DNA of 64,000 bases from Hoeflea sp. GTDB taxonomy: Bacteria; Pseudomonadota; Alphaproteobacteria; Rhizobiales; Rhizobiaceae. The stretch spans positions 930,001 through 994,000 of the forward strand of contig JACKJT010000002.1 in NCBI GenBank assembly GCA_020637795.1. Direction: 5' to 3'. The notes under the pieces were generated by a model. It did not search any database, was not told the DNA's origin, and worked only from the letters and a program-made list of their open reading frames with translations. The position numbers and the translations under genes were made by a program. Within the stretch, counting starts at the first letter, position 1. The number at the start of each line of letters is the position of its first letter. Positions 27,673-38,524 of this stretch are shown in pieces.

Positions 27673-28571
27673 CGGCGGGCCTCGCTGCGCGACCACACCG
27701 TGGCCAGCGCGAGACCGGAGATCGCATGCCAGATACCCCACAGAGCCGCAGACACGGCCATGCCGCCGAGCCCGCCAAAGAAGGCAAAGATCAGCACCAG
27801 CCCGAGACCGGAATTCTGAATGCCGGTCTCGATGGTGATGGACCGCCGGTCATAGTCCGACAATCGCATCACCGTCGCCGACAGGTAGCCGCTCGACAGC
27901 GCCAGGGCGTTGTGCAGCACCACCAGTCCCGCAACGGTCAGGGCAAGGGACTGCAGGAAACCCCAATTCGCAGCCAGCGCCACGACGATGAAACCGACAA
28001 AGATTGCCATGGAAATTCTCTGCATGGTCTTGCGGATCCGTGCCGCGAAATCCGAAAGCCTGACGTTGGTCAGGATGCCAAGTGTCAAAGGCAGGATCAG
28101 CATGAAGAACACGGTGATGGCGATGGAAACCGGGTCCAGTGTCGTCTGCCGAAGGATCGCACGCGTGGGTTCATACAGATTGCCCCAGAAGGCAATATTG
28201 AGAGGAGTCATGAAAATGGCGGCAACGGTGGCGATACCGGTCATCGACACCGACAGTGCCGTGTTGCCGCCGGCCCGGTGGGTGATGAAGTTGGAGATGT
28301 TGCCGCCCGGACAAGATGCCACCAGGATCAGACCCAGCGCAATCGAAGGCTGGGGATTGGTCACAAGCAGCATCGCGAAGGTGACCGCCGGCAGCACCAG
28401 GAACTGCGACACCATGCCGGTCAGCAGGGCTTTCGGCGTTCGCACCAGCGCCCGGAAATCCGAAGGCTTCAGATCAAGCGCGATCGAGAACATGACGATC
28501 GCCAGAATGGCATTGAGCAGCATCAGGCTTTCGGGGCTGAAATTCAGCCTTATGGAGTCGATATCGCTCAC
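27669..28571 (-). CDS. SBF (bile acid:sodium symporter) family transporter
   Basis: A 300-residue protein with nine to ten membrane segments. The family core is visible: QFLVLPAVTFAMLL, GLILVASCPGGNISNFITHRAGGNTALSVSMTGIATVAAIFMTPLN. The CPGGNxSN segment is the substrate/sodium-site signature. It should import an organic anion with sodium. GTG 28571 overlaps the monooxygenase stop (GTGA). The presence of this transporter in the operon suggests an exogenous, possibly steroid- or terpenoid-like, substrate. Confidence 0.9.
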   Translation of the reverse strand: MSDIDSIRLNFSPESLMLLNAILAIVMFSIALDLKPSDFRALVRTPKALLTGMVSQFLVLPAVTFAMLLVTNPQPSIALGLILVASCPGGNISNFITHRAGGNTALSVSMTGIATVAAIFMTPLNIAFWGNLYEPTRAILRQTTLDPVSIAITVFFMLILPLTLGILTNVRLSDFAARIRKTMQRISMAIFVGFIVVALAANWGFLQSLALTVAGLVVLHNALALSSGYLSATVMRLSDYDRRSITIETGIQNSGLGLVLIFAFFGGLGGMAVSAALWGIWHAISGLALATVWSRSEARR

Positions 28572-29929
28572 TTGTCACCACCTTTCAGGGCTGCGATCCA
28601 GCTGGTCACGGCATTGCGGTAGGTGGCCTTGTCGACGTAGTAGGCCATGCGCGGCAGATCGATGTAGTTCATGCCGCCGGTGGCGCGCGTGAACCCGGCC
28701 GCCTTTTCCTCGCGCAGCGCCTTGGCCGCCATCTTGCCTTTCTTGAGACTGGCAATGTAGCGCGCCACCATCTCGGCCTGCTCGTGCCGTCCCTGCCAGC
28801 CGAGCCCGGAAGCCTCCACCATGCCAAGCACGAACAGGTCGTCACGCTCGGGGTGCAGACAGTTCAAAAACAGGTGCGGCGCATCGCCCTGCCAGTTGAG
28901 CAAAGCCTTGTCGATGAACGGATAATGCAGCTTGTAGCCGGTCGCAGCCAGAATCAGATCGTAATCGGCCTGGCCGCCATCCTTGAAATGCACCGTGTTG
29001 CCATCGAACCGGTCGATATCCGGACGCACCGTGATGTCGCCATGCCCGGCATGAAACAGGATCAGCGAATTGACCACGGGGTGGGATTCGTAAAGCGCGT
29101 AGTCCGGCTTCGGAAACCCGTATTTGGACGGGTCTCCGACAAACCATTTCAGGATCATGCCATCGACCCGGCGCTTGAGCCACATCGGCAGCTTGATCTT
29201 GCCCCCCATCGTGTCGGCGGGCCGGCCGAACACGTATTTCGGCACGAAATAGTAGCCGCGCCGCATCGAGATATCGCAAGCTTTGCCGTGATGGATGGCA
29301 TCCACCGCAATGTCGCAGCCCGAATTGCCGGCGCCGATGATCAGCACCCGCTTGCCCTTGAATATCTCTGGGTCCCGGTAGGCGCTCGAATGCATCAGTT
29401 CGCCGGAAAAAGTGCCCTTGAATTCGGGCATGTTCGGTTCCGACAGGGTGCCATTGGCGATCAGCACCCCGGCAAATTCCGCCTGATGCTCACTGCCGTC
29501 GGCTTCCCGCCAGGTCACCCGCCAGCCCTCGCCGGACTTGCCGAGCGGTTCCGCCGACAGCACTTCCGCGCCGAACCGGAAATGCTCATAGATCCCGAAA
29601 TGATCGGCGAACCTGCGGAAATAGTCCTTGAGTTCGCGGTGCGAAGGATACTCCGCCACCGTGGCATCCATCGGAAAATCCGTGAATTCGGTCATCGTCT
29701 TCGACGAGATCAGGTGCGCGGTCTCGTACATGGTCGATTTCGGCCCGTCGATGTCCCACAGCCCGCCGACATCGGAATGCAGCTCGAAACCCCGGAACGG
29801 GATGCCCTGTTCGATCAGCGTCTTGGCCATCGCCAGCCCCATCGGACCCGCGCCGATCAAGGCATAATGATTGCGCAAATCTTCCGCATCGGCCGCATCC
29901 TGCCCGGCCGTTTCAACTCTCGTGTCCAA
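28568..29929 (-). CDS. flavin-containing monooxygenase
   Basis: A 453-residue FAD/NADPH monooxygenase. The FAD site is ALIGAGPMGLAMAK; the FMO signature FSGELMHSSAYRD is followed by the NADPH site VLIIGAGNSGCDIA; ATGYKLHYPF is near the C-terminus. Enzymes of this class do N/S-oxygenation or Baeyer-Villiger reactions. The start is TTG 29929 after GAGGGGGACAG; I see no better codon before the FAD motif. First gene of the coupled operon, divergent from a TetR gene across a perfect palindrome. Confidence 0.9.
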   Translation of the reverse strand: MDTRVETAGQDAADAEDLRNHYALIGAGPMGLAMAKTLIEQGIPFRGFELHSDVGGLWDIDGPKSTMYETAHLISSKTMTEFTDFPMDATVAEYPSHRELKDYFRRFADHFGIYEHFRFGAEVLSAEPLGKSGEGWRVTWREADGSEHQAEFAGVLIANGTLSEPNMPEFKGTFSGELMHSSAYRDPEIFKGKRVLIIGAGNSGCDIAVDAIHHGKACDISMRRGYYFVPKYVFGRPADTMGGKIKLPMWLKRRVDGMILKWFVGDPSKYGFPKPDYALYESHPVVNSLILFHAGHGDITVRPDIDRFDGNTVHFKDGGQADYDLILAATGYKLHYPFIDKALLNWQGDAPHLFLNCLHPERDDLFVLGMVEASGLGWQGRHEQAEMVARYIASLKKGKMAAKALREEKAAGFTRATGGMNYIDLPRMAYYVDKATYRNAVTSWIAALKGGDK

Positions 29930-29974
29930 CTGTCCCCCTCCCTGGCTTCAGTGGATTTCTTCTTCGACTCATTA

Positions 29975-29990
29975 TTGAACGATCGTTCAA
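29975..29990. promoter_or_regulatory. TetR operator palindrome in divergent promoter
   Basis: TTGAACGATCGTTCAA is a perfect 16-bp palindrome between the monooxygenase operon and the TetR gene, 19 bases before the TetR start. The half-site GAACGATCGTTC is the classic TetR/AcrR operator style. It probably controls both directions. Confidence 0.8.
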
Positions 29991-30008
29991 AATAAGGCAA
30001 GATGAATC

Positions 30009-30695
30009 ATGAGCCAAGAGTCACCAGCCGCCGCCCGAGCGGACCAGCCGCGCCGCCGCGCCGTTTCCAAACGGTCGCTGGCCACCAGCCTGAGCATCCT
30101 CGATGCAGCCGAACGGCTGTTTGCCGAGCGCGGCTATGACGGTGCCTCGGTGCGCGATATCGCCAGCGCCGCCGGCGCGCAGATCGCCTCGATCAGCTTT
30201 CACCATGTCGGCAAGGAAACCCTGTTCGAGCGCGTTGTCGAACGGCGGGCTTCGGAACTGTCGCAGTTGCGGCTTGATGCGCTGTCGGCGCTGAAGGCGA
30301 AGGCTGAGTCGCTCACGCTTGAGGCCCTGCTCTCGGCTTTCTTGCGTCCCTATCTGGAAAAGGCCGGCGCCGGCGACCCGCAATGGCTGGCCTATGCGCG
30401 GCTTGTGGCTATGGTCTCGGCCGACATCCGCTGGCACCGGATCTCCGAGCGCTGTTTCGACCCGACCGCCGGGGTCTTCATCGCCGAGATCGCAAAGCTG
30501 TTTCCGCAGGCCGACAGGTCGGCCATCGCGGTGAGCTTCATCTTCTCGGTCTCGGCCATGCTGTCGCTGTCGACCTCGCAATGGCGCATCGAGGCGCTGT
30601 CCGCGGCTGCCGGCAACCGGCCAGCCATGGACCGGCTCGCCGATCAGCTGGTCAGCTTCTGCGAAGCAGGCATGCGCGCGGCGCTTGAAGGCTGA
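30009..30695 (+). CDS. TetR/AcrR family regulator of the monooxygenase operon
   Basis: A 228-residue repressor. The helix-turn-helix reads FAERGYDGASVRDIASAAGAQIASISFHHVGKETLFERVV. The C-terminal ligand domain is about 150 residues. ATG 30009 has AAGGCAAG upstream. It is divergent from the FMO-SBF-epimerase-SDR operon, so its ligand is probably the substrate of that operon. No other target is apparent. Confidence 0.9.
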   Translation: MSQESPAAARADQPRRRAVSKRSLATSLSILDAAERLFAERGYDGASVRDIASAAGAQIASISFHHVGKETLFERVVERRASELSQLRLDALSALKAKAESLTLEALLSAFLRPYLEKAGAGDPQWLAYARLVAMVSADIRWHRISERCFDPTAGVFIAEIAKLFPQADRSAIAVSFIFSVSAMLSLSTSQWRIEALSAAAGNRPAMDRLADQLVSFCEAGMRAALEG

Positions 30696-30732
30696 CGCCC
30701 GCCTGTCAGCCCCGCACTCTGTCCCGCAACGG

Positions 30733-31002
30733 TCAGTTCAGCAGGATTTCGCCGTCCACCCGCCGCCACTCGTTCGGTCCAATCAGCTTCTGGTGCGCAT
30801 ACCGGACCGAATGCAGCTTGCCGTCCAGCCGGGCTTCCCAGAAATCGAGAAACTTGCGCATTCCCGGAAACTCCGGCGCAAGATCGTACTCCTGCCAGAT
30901 GAAGGTTTGCAGCAGCGACTGGAAATCGGGAAGCCGGTAGTAGATATGCGCGGTGGTCAGGCCGTAGCCCTCCATCTGCCGTTCGAACTCAGGTGAAACC
31001 AT
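30733..31002 (-). CDS. usg: Usg family protein
   Basis: An 89-residue soluble protein matching the alphaproteobacterial Usg family: MEGYGLTTAHIYYRLPDFQSLLQTFIWQEYDLAPEFPGMRKFLDFWEARLDGKLHSVR. Relatives are often found near trp or tyrosine-phenol genes; the molecular role is unknown. It is convergent with the TetR gene and divergent from groESL. The start at 31002 gives the usual family length. Confidence 0.85.
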   Translation of the reverse strand: MVSPEFERQMEGYGLTTAHIYYRLPDFQSLLQTFIWQEYDLAPEFPGMRKFLDFWEARLDGKLHSVRYAHQKLIGPNEWRRVDGEILLN

Positions 31003-31098
31003 TGTCTTGTGGACCTCCTGTTCTTCAACGGGAAAATGACAGCAAATGACAATTGATTTGGCAAGAAAAATCGAATATTTCCATGAATATTCAATGTA

Positions 31099-31125
31099 TT
31101 AGCAGCCAACCAGCGTGAGTGCTGA
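31099..31125 (+). promoter_or_regulatory. CIRCE element (HrcA operator) of groESL
   Basis: TTAGCAGCC (31099-31107) and GAGTGCTGA (31117-31125) are separated by nine bases. The CIRCE consensus is TTAGCACTC-N9-GAGTGCTAA, so there are two mismatches on the left and one on the right, with exact spacing. It lies about 150 bases before groES, so this groESL copy is expected to be HrcA-repressed and heat-inducible. Further down, CTTGAAA at 31142 is a possible sigma-32 box, but I could not pair it with a -10. Confidence 0.82.
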
Positions 31126-31276
31126 TTTTTTCGATTCAGGCTCTTGAAAACGGCTTTTTCAAAAACCAAATCGTCTGCCGCCAGGCGCCGTAAGCTTTCA
31201 GGGCCTGGCTTCCGCCGGGAGGCCATCGGCTCCGGGCGGAATGGGAGCCAATACAATGTTTGTCTAGGAGGAAAAC

Positions 31277-31591
31277 ATGAAATTCCGACCTTTGCACGAC
31301 CGTATCCTTGTCCGCCGCGTTGAAAGTGACGAGCGCACCAAGGGCGGCATCATCATTCCCGACACCGCCAAGGAAAAGCCGCAGGAAGGCGAAGTCATCG
31401 CCACCGGTCCCGGCGCCCGCAACGAGCAGGGCGAGATCACAGCACTCGACGTCAAGGTGGGCGATCGCGTGCTCTTCGGCAAATGGTCCGGCACGGAAAT
31501 CCGGCTCGATGGCGAAGACCTTCTGATCATGAAGGAATCCGACGTCATGGGCATCCTCGAAGCCGACGTCGCGGTCAAGGCCGCCGCCTGA
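31277..31591 (+). CDS. groES: co-chaperonin GroES
   Basis: A 104-residue Gro[44 protein letters not shown], then the mobile-loop and roof segments, ending [15 protein letters not shown] plus a short Ala-rich tail (ADVAVKAAA). The tail makes it slightly longer than the usual 95-98 residues. It caps the GroEL ring. AGGAGG lies seven bases before the ATG. groEL follows 40 bases later. Confidence 0.97.
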   Translation: MKFRPLHDRILVRRVESDERTKGGIIIPDTAKEKPQEGEVIATGPGARNEQGEITALDVKVGDRVLFGKWSGTEIRLDGEDLLIMKESDVMGILEADVAVKAAA

Positions 31592-31619
31592 TCACTGCCG
31601 GAAACATTGGGAAAACTGA

Positions 31620-33257
<1,638 letters not shown>

Positions 33258-33280
33258 TCCGGCAATTGATCGACAACAGC

Positions 33281-33309
33281 AAGCCGCCTCGTTCCGGGGC
33301 GGCTTTTTT
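33281..33309 (+). terminator. intrinsic terminator of groESL
   Basis: AAGCCGCC (33281-33288) pairs with GGCGGCTT (33298-33305), followed by a T-run to 33309. It stands directly after groEL and before the convergent DUF3422 gene. Confidence 0.92.
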
Positions 33310-33331
33310 CATGCGGTCAGTTCAGCCCGAT

Positions 33332-34621
33332 CTAGGACTTGTCCGCGTCCTCGCTGCTGTCTTCAATGTCGTGGTGCTTGCGGATCGAGCGCACCACCAT
33401 CCAGGTAAAGCCGATCGCCACCGGCACGAACAGCGCCGACAGCATGCCGGCCTTGATTGGCAGCCCCAGACCATCCAACGGTTTCGCCAGGTATCCGAAC
33501 AGCCCGACGATGTAATAGGAAATCGCCGCAACCGAGAGGCCTTCCACGGTCTGCTGCATCCTGAGCTGCAGCTTCACGCGCCGGTTCATCGAGCTTAAGA
33601 GCGCACTGTTCTGACGTTCGAGTTCGACATCGATCCAGCTCCTGAGCAGCGCCGTGGCGCGCGAGAGCTTGCGCGACAGGTTCGCCTGCCGCTCCTCGAT
33701 CGACTGGCAGGTGCGCATCGCCGGCGCCAGCCGCTTTTCCAGGAACGCGCCGATGGTCTCGAACCCGGGCTGCCCGGTTTCATTCAGCGACGCGATCCGC
33801 TCGCGCACGATGTTGTAATAGGCGCGGCTCGCGCCGAACCGGTAGAGGCTGAGCGCTGCATTGGCCTCGAGCTCGGCTGCAAGCCCGGTGATGTCGGCCA
33901 GAAGCGTGTCGGCATGCTCGCGCGCGCCGGTCTTCATGCCTTGCGTGATCTTGGTCAGCCCGTCCTCGATGCGGCGCATCTCGGGTGACAGCGACCGCGC
34001 CAGTGACAGCCCCAGCGCCGCAAGTGTCCGGTAGGTCTCGATGTCGAGAAGCCGCTGCACCACCGCACCGCGGCCGGCATCGGTCATGCCCTTGTCGATC
34101 ACCAGGATCCGCGTCAGCCCGTCGCCGTCCTGACGGAAGTCGGTGGCGATCAGCGCCTGGCCGTCCTTGACCTCGCTCAGGCACAGGCTGGTCGGGTCGA
34201 AACTCTCAAGCGCGGCCTTTGTTTCCGGCGAGTCCTGACGCACCTCCAGCCTTACGCCGGCAATCAGGCTGCCGGGCGGCGAGAACTGGTCGCCGAACGG
34301 ATGCGTATCGAGCCCGTCGCCAAAACTTGCCGGCGCCGGCGCATCCCAGAAATAGGTCGAGAATTCCGTGTGCCGCTCCCAGCGCAGGGTGCCCTGGCCC
34401 CAGCCCATGGCGAAATGCGCCGCATCCCGGCCAGGGACCGCCAGGCCGCGTGCCCGGGCAAGTTCCGAAAGCACCGCGTGGTCCACCACCGATCCGCCTT
34501 CGGTCAGGAACGCCAGCTGAAAGATGACGCGTGACTTTCCCACCAGCGCAAACGGCCGCGCATGGATTTCTCCCAGCGCTTCAGCCCGCCCCGGCGCCAT
34601 AGGAAATGAAAACCTGCCCAT
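33332..34621 (-). CDS. DUF3422 family membrane protein
   Basis: A 429-residue protein of the DUF3422 family. A long soluble N-terminal part (~1-350; RAEALGEIHARPFALVGKSRVIFQLAF; RGAVVQRLLDIETYRTLAALGL) ends in two membrane helices near the C-terminus (VEGLSVAAISYYIVGLFGYL and MLSALFVPVAIGFTWMVV). The architecture recalls CorA-like membrane anchors, but the function is unknown. ATG 34621 (MGRFSFP) is preferred over a 15-residue longer frame because it has a GGAAGAGG site upstream. Convergent with groEL. Confidence 0.85.
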   Translation of the reverse strand: MGRFSFPMAPGRAEALGEIHARPFALVGKSRVIFQLAFLTEGGSVVDHAVLSELARARGLAVPGRDAAHFAMGWGQGTLRWERHTEFSTYFWDAPAPASFGDGLDTHPFGDQFSPPGSLIAGVRLEVRQDSPETKAALESFDPTSLCLSEVKDGQALIATDFRQDGDGLTRILVIDKGMTDAGRGAVVQRLLDIETYRTLAALGLSLARSLSPEMRRIEDGLTKITQGMKTGAREHADTLLADITGLAAELEANAALSLYRFGASRAYYNIVRERIASLNETGQPGFETIGAFLEKRLAPAMRTCQSIEERQANLSRKLSRATALLRSWIDVELERQNSALLSSMNRRVKLQLRMQQTVEGLSVAAISYYIVGLFGYLAKPLDGLGLPIKAGMLSALFVPVAIGFTWMVVRSIRKHHDIEDSSEDADKS

Positions 34622-34769
34622 CGTGTCGCTGCCTCTTCCAACCGGGAACTCCCGGGACCATAGCAAACCTGGCCGGGTATGGGAGTAATTTATGCTGCAC
34701 TACACCATGATGCGAACCACTGCCACTTAGGCAACAAGCGACAATTCAACGCTGGTCAACGCTGGCAGG

Positions 34770-35141
34770 TCATAAACCCTGGCAGGGCTTGATCCGGATC
34801 GGCTCCTGCGCCATCGCGCCCAGCTCCATGCATTCAGCATCATGGCAGAGCCGCCAGGCTGACACGGTCGCGCCGGACGAGGCGAGAACCAGTTCGGGAA
34901 CCGCCGGCATCTCGGGCGTCCAGACCCACCAGCCGTCTTCGAGCCGCGCCCCCTCGCCCGGATCCATGCCGGCGCCCGAGCCCTTGACCCGCGCCTCGGT
35001 GAGCTCGAGCCCCTGCGCCGTCAGCCGCCAGCTCTCCGACCATTGGGTCTTTTCCACCGAATGGGTCCACGACAGCGTAAAAAGCGTGGTCGCGATAGCA
35101 ACCATCTTGCCGCCAGCCGCAACACAGAGCGCGAGTGCCAT
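34770..35141 (-). CDS. DUF1850 protein of the TAXI-TRAP transporter
   Basis: A 123-residue protein with an N-terminal hydrophobic/signal segment and the DUF1850 core (FTLSWTHSVEKTQWSESWRL, GSGAGMDPGEGARLEDGWWVW). DUF1850 genes almost always follow fused TRAP permeases with TAXI binding proteins, as here. Its ATG directly abuts the permease stop codon with no gap. Probably a periplasmic accessory; its task is not known. Confidence 0.85.
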   Translation of the reverse strand: MALALCVAAGGKMVAIATTLFTLSWTHSVEKTQWSESWRLTAQGLELTEARVKGSGAGMDPGEGARLEDGWWVWTPEMPAVPELVLASSGATVSAWRLCHDAECMELGAMAQEPIRIKPCQGL

Positions 35142-37247
35142 TCAGGCTGCTGCCGCGCGGCCGCGCATTTGCCGCCACGCAAGACCGGCAAACAGCGCCG
35201 TCAGCGCAAAGCCGATCTCGTCGGTGAGCGGCAGCGAGGCAATCAGGGTGAAGGCCGCGACCATCCCGAGAATCCGCAACGGCCAGCCGAGCGGACTGCC
35301 GAGGAAGCCGATCACTGCCGCACCCCACAGCCCGATAGCCAGCGCCGTCTTGGCGACGATGTAGATCACCGCCGGCACGTAGCCGATCTCGGCCGCCAGC
35401 GGCCCGCCATCCTGCAGCATCAGCGCCGGTGTGTAGACCGCCATGAACGGAATCACGAAGCCCGCGGCGGCCACCTTGATCGCCTCCATCGAGATTTTCA
35501 GCCCGTTCTCCTTGGCAATGGGTGCTGCGGCAAAACAGGCCAGCGCCACCGGCGGCGTCAGGTCGGCAAGGATGCCGAAATAGAACACGAACATGTGGCT
35601 GACGATCAGCGGTACGCCGAGTTCCAGCAGCGCCGGGCCGGCGATCGATGAGGTGATGATGTAGTTCGGGATCGTCGGGATCCCCATGCCGAGCACGATG
35701 CAGGTGATCATCGTCAGCACCAGCGACAAAAACAGGCTCTTGTCGCCCACCGAGACGATGAACTGTCCGAACGTGTTGGCAGCCCCGGTCAGCGTCATGG
35801 TGCCGATGATGATGCCGACCACGGCGCAGGCGACACCCACCGGCAGCGCCGTTTTGGCGCCTTCGGCAAGCGAATCCCGGCAAATCGCCAACGTTTCGCG
35901 CCCGCCTTTCGAAAACGCGTTCCAGCCGATCAGCGCCAGGACGGCCACCAGAATCACCATGATGCCGAATTGCAGGAAGGCCGCGGCCACCAGCCCGAGC
36001 CCGATCCAGAAGATCACCCGGATCGCGCCTTGCGGCAGCCCCAGCGCGATCGAGCCGCCGAGGATCAGCAGCACCGTCAGCGCCAGCCCGACCGTGCCGG
36101 CAAACAGCGGCGTGTAGCCCGAGAACAGCAGGTAGATCAGCATCAAGAGCGGCAGCACCAGGTACCATTGCTCTTTCAGCGCCTTCATCGGCGACGGCAG
36201 CTCGTCCTTGGGCAGGCCGACCAGGTTGTGCTTGCCGGCTTCCAGATGCACCATCCAGAAGGCGGAGGCGAAATAGAGCACCGCCGGTATGATCGCCGCC
36301 TGCACCACTTCGTAATATTCGACACCGAGTGTCTCGGCCATGATGAAGGCCACCGCCCCCATCACCGGCGGCATCAGCTGCCCGCCCATCGACGAGGTCG
36401 ATTCAACGCCTCCCGCGAAGGCTGCGCGGTAGCCGAACTTCTTCATCAGCGGAATGGTGAACTGCCCGGTGGTCACCACGTTCGCCACGCCGGATCCGGA
36501 AATCGTGCCCATCAGCCCAGACGAGATCACCGAAACCTTGGCAGCGCCGCCGCGCTTGTGGCCGACGAGGCCGAGCGAGACATCGGTAAAGAGCTGGATC
36601 ATCCCGGCTTTCTCGAGAAACGAGCCGAACAGGATGAACAGGAAGATGAAGCTCGACGACACGAAGATCGGAATGCCGTAGATGCCTTCCGTGCCGTAGG
36701 CCATGTGGTCGATCACCTGGGCAAAATCGTAGCCGCGGTGATCGAACGGCGCCGGCAGGTATTCGCCGAACAGGCAATAGGCCAGGAATGCGCCGGAAAT
36801 GATCGGCAGCGCCGGCCCCATGATCACCCAGGCGGCAGCGAATACGGTGCCAAGCGCAATGACGCCCAGAACGATGTCGCGTGTCAGCGGGTCACCCGCG
36901 CGCAACAACAGTTCTGTGTATTCAAACCATTGATAAAAGGCGACAACGACACCGAGGCCGGCCATGACCCAGGCCAGCGCCTTCACCGCCGGGCCGGATT
37001 TCCGCGCCAACGCCACCAGCGGGAAGGTCAGCAGCATCAGGAAGCCGACATGGATCGCCCGCACCACCTGGCTGGCAAAATCGACGATGTGGGCCGCCGT
37101 CGCTATCTGGAAGACCGAGAAGATGAGCGCAAGCCAGAACAGCAGCCGCCCCTCACGTGTCGCCGGAAAGCTTTCCGCCAGCGGATCGTGCAGGCCGAGA
37201 TCGGGTTGGTTTTCCGGAACCTGATGCGGCGTCTGGTCGTGTAGCAT
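35142..37247 (-). CDS. TRAP transporter permease, 4TM/12TM fusion
   Basis: A 701-residue fused TRAP permease. The first ~200 residues hold the four-helix small-subunit region; the rest is the large DctM-like domain (GSFLEKAGMIQLFTDVSLGLVGHKRGGAAKVSVISSGLMGTISGSGVANVVTTGQFTIPLMKK; LGMGIPTIPNYIITSSIAGPAL). Start ATG 37247 (MLHDQTPH) follows GGGGAGG ten bases upstream. It imports an organic acid with sodium or protons together with the TAXI binding protein encoded upstream. An intercistronic hairpin separates the two genes. Confidence 0.92.
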   Translation of the reverse strand: MLHDQTPHQVPENQPDLGLHDPLAESFPATREGRLLFWLALIFSVFQIATAAHIVDFASQVVRAIHVGFLMLLTFPLVALARKSGPAVKALAWVMAGLGVVVAFYQWFEYTELLLRAGDPLTRDIVLGVIALGTVFAAAWVIMGPALPIISGAFLAYCLFGEYLPAPFDHRGYDFAQVIDHMAYGTEGIYGIPIFVSSSFIFLFILFGSFLEKAGMIQLFTDVSLGLVGHKRGGAAKVSVISSGLMGTISGSGVANVVTTGQFTIPLMKKFGYRAAFAGGVESTSSMGGQLMPPVMGAVAFIMAETLGVEYYEVVQAAIIPAVLYFASAFWMVHLEAGKHNLVGLPKDELPSPMKALKEQWYLVLPLLMLIYLLFSGYTPLFAGTVGLALTVLLILGGSIALGLPQGAIRVIFWIGLGLVAAAFLQFGIMVILVAVLALIGWNAFSKGGRETLAICRDSLAEGAKTALPVGVACAVVGIIIGTMTLTGAANTFGQFIVSVGDKSLFLSLVLTMITCIVLGMGIPTIPNYIITSSIAGPALLELGVPLIVSHMFVFYFGILADLTPPVALACFAAAPIAKENGLKISMEAIKVAAAGFVIPFMAVYTPALMLQDGGPLAAEIGYVPAVIYIVAKTALAIGLWGAAVIGFLGSPLGWPLRILGMVAAFTLIASLPLTDEIGFALTALFAGLAWRQMRGRAAAA

Positions 37248-37274
37248 GCGATGTCCTCCCCAAGACACGAAATC

Positions 37275-37308
37275 CCGTGGCGGCCGCCTTCCTCAGGGGC
37301 CGCCACGG
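37275..37308. other. intercistronic hairpin between TAXI gene and TRAP permease
   Basis: CCGTGGCGGCC (37275-37285) pairs perfectly with GGCCGCCACGG (37298-37308), an 11-bp stem with a 12-base loop. There is no T-run. Hairpins at this place in binding-protein transport operons usually protect the upstream mRNA or thin out transcription, so the binding protein is made in excess. Confidence 0.7.
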
Positions 37309-37340
37309 TCAGATGACGATGCGAGCCGGTTTGCCCGGTC

Positions 37341-38297
37341 TTACATCAGACCTTTTTCCTTGTAGTAGCGCTCGGCGCCCGGATGCAGCGGCAGCGGCAT
37401 GCCGTTGAGCGCGTTCTCCAGCTTGATCTGGGCCGCTGCCTTGTGCGCGGCTTCCAGTTCCGGAAGGTTCTCGAACAACTGCTTGGTCATCTGGTAGGCA
37501 AGCTCGTCGCTGACATCGGAATGGGTGACGAGGAAGTTGACCACGGCCACGGTGCTGACATCGGCGTCCTGGCCGTTGTAGGTGCCGGCCGGAATGGTCG
37601 CGGCGATGTAGGGCGCGCCGAGCGCCTTGACCACATCCTCGGGCACGGCCACCATCTGGATGTCGATCGAGGTCGACAGGTCCTTGATCGATGACACGCC
37701 GAGGCCGGCCGACTGCAGCGTCGCATCGAGCTGGCGGTTCTTGATCAGCTCGACCGATTCCGCGAACGGCAGGTACTCGGTCTTCGACAGGTCGTCATAG
37801 GACATGCCCGCAGCACTGAAGATCTTGCGCGCGTTGAGCTCGGTGCCGGACTTGGCAGCACCCACCGACAGGCTCTTGCCGTTCAGGTCGGCGAAGTTCT
37901 TGATGCCGGATTCCTTCGAGGCAACGATCTGGATGTAGTTCGGGTAGACCGCCGCAATGCCGCGCAGCTTGTCGAGCGGCGCCTTGAAACCGGCTTCCGG
38001 GTCGCCTTCCCAGGCGAGCTTGACCGAATCGCCGAGCGCCAGCGCCAGTTCGCCCTTGCCCTGCTGCAACAGGTTGAGGTTTTCAACCGAAGCCTTGGTC
38101 GACTGCACCTGGGTGCGAACGCCGTCGATCTTCTCGGCGTAGATCTTCGACAGGCCGACGCCGAGCGGATAGTAGACGCCCGAGGTGCCGCCGGTCAGGA
38201 TGTTGACGAATTCGGAAGCCTTTGCGGGCGCCATCGACAGGCTCATGGCTGTCGCGGCCATAAGGGTGAACAGGCTTCTACGGTTGATGCTGATCAT
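37341..38297 (-). CDS. TAXI family TRAP substrate-binding protein
   Basis: A 318-residue periplasmic binding protein. A signal peptide (MISINRRSLFTLMAATAMSLSMAPAKA, with a twin-arginine-like NRRSLF) precedes the TAXI core: FVNILTGGTSGVYYPLGVGLSKIYAEKI, GIKNFADLNGKSLSVGAAKSGTELNARKIF. ATG 38297 has GGAGGAG upstream. It is first in the operon with permease and DUF1850. TAXI systems in bacteria include glutamate and dicarboxylate importers; the ligand is not predictable here. Confidence 0.92.
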   Translation of the reverse strand: MISINRRSLFTLMAATAMSLSMAPAKASEFVNILTGGTSGVYYPLGVGLSKIYAEKIDGVRTQVQSTKASVENLNLLQQGKGELALALGDSVKLAWEGDPEAGFKAPLDKLRGIAAVYPNYIQIVASKESGIKNFADLNGKSLSVGAAKSGTELNARKIFSAAGMSYDDLSKTEYLPFAESVELIKNRQLDATLQSAGLGVSSIKDLSTSIDIQMVAVPEDVVKALGAPYIAATIPAGTYNGQDADVSTVAVVNFLVTHSDVSDELAYQMTKQLFENLPELEAAHKAAAQIKLENALNGMPLPLHPGAERYYKEKGLM

Positions 38298-38524
38298 AAG
38301 GATCTCCTCCACTGTTTTCTGATTGGCGAGCCCGCGGCTTCGCAGCACTCACTTACGGATGACCGCTTGCAACGAACATGCCAGATCCCGCTCTACAGGA
38401 ATCCGGCCGTCCCGGGCAGGTCCGGATGTCGATAGTGGCAATTTATTGCCCACATGCAAGACCCCATGGGCACGGAGTTGCCCACCCTGCATCCCTGCCG
38501 CAGGATGGGAGCGTGGGGCGGCGT

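Noticed and set aside
31142..31171. Sigma-32 type promoter (CTTGAAA) upstream of groES
   Set aside because: A -35-like word is present but I could not find a matching -10 at proper spacing; the region is also a small inverted repeat.
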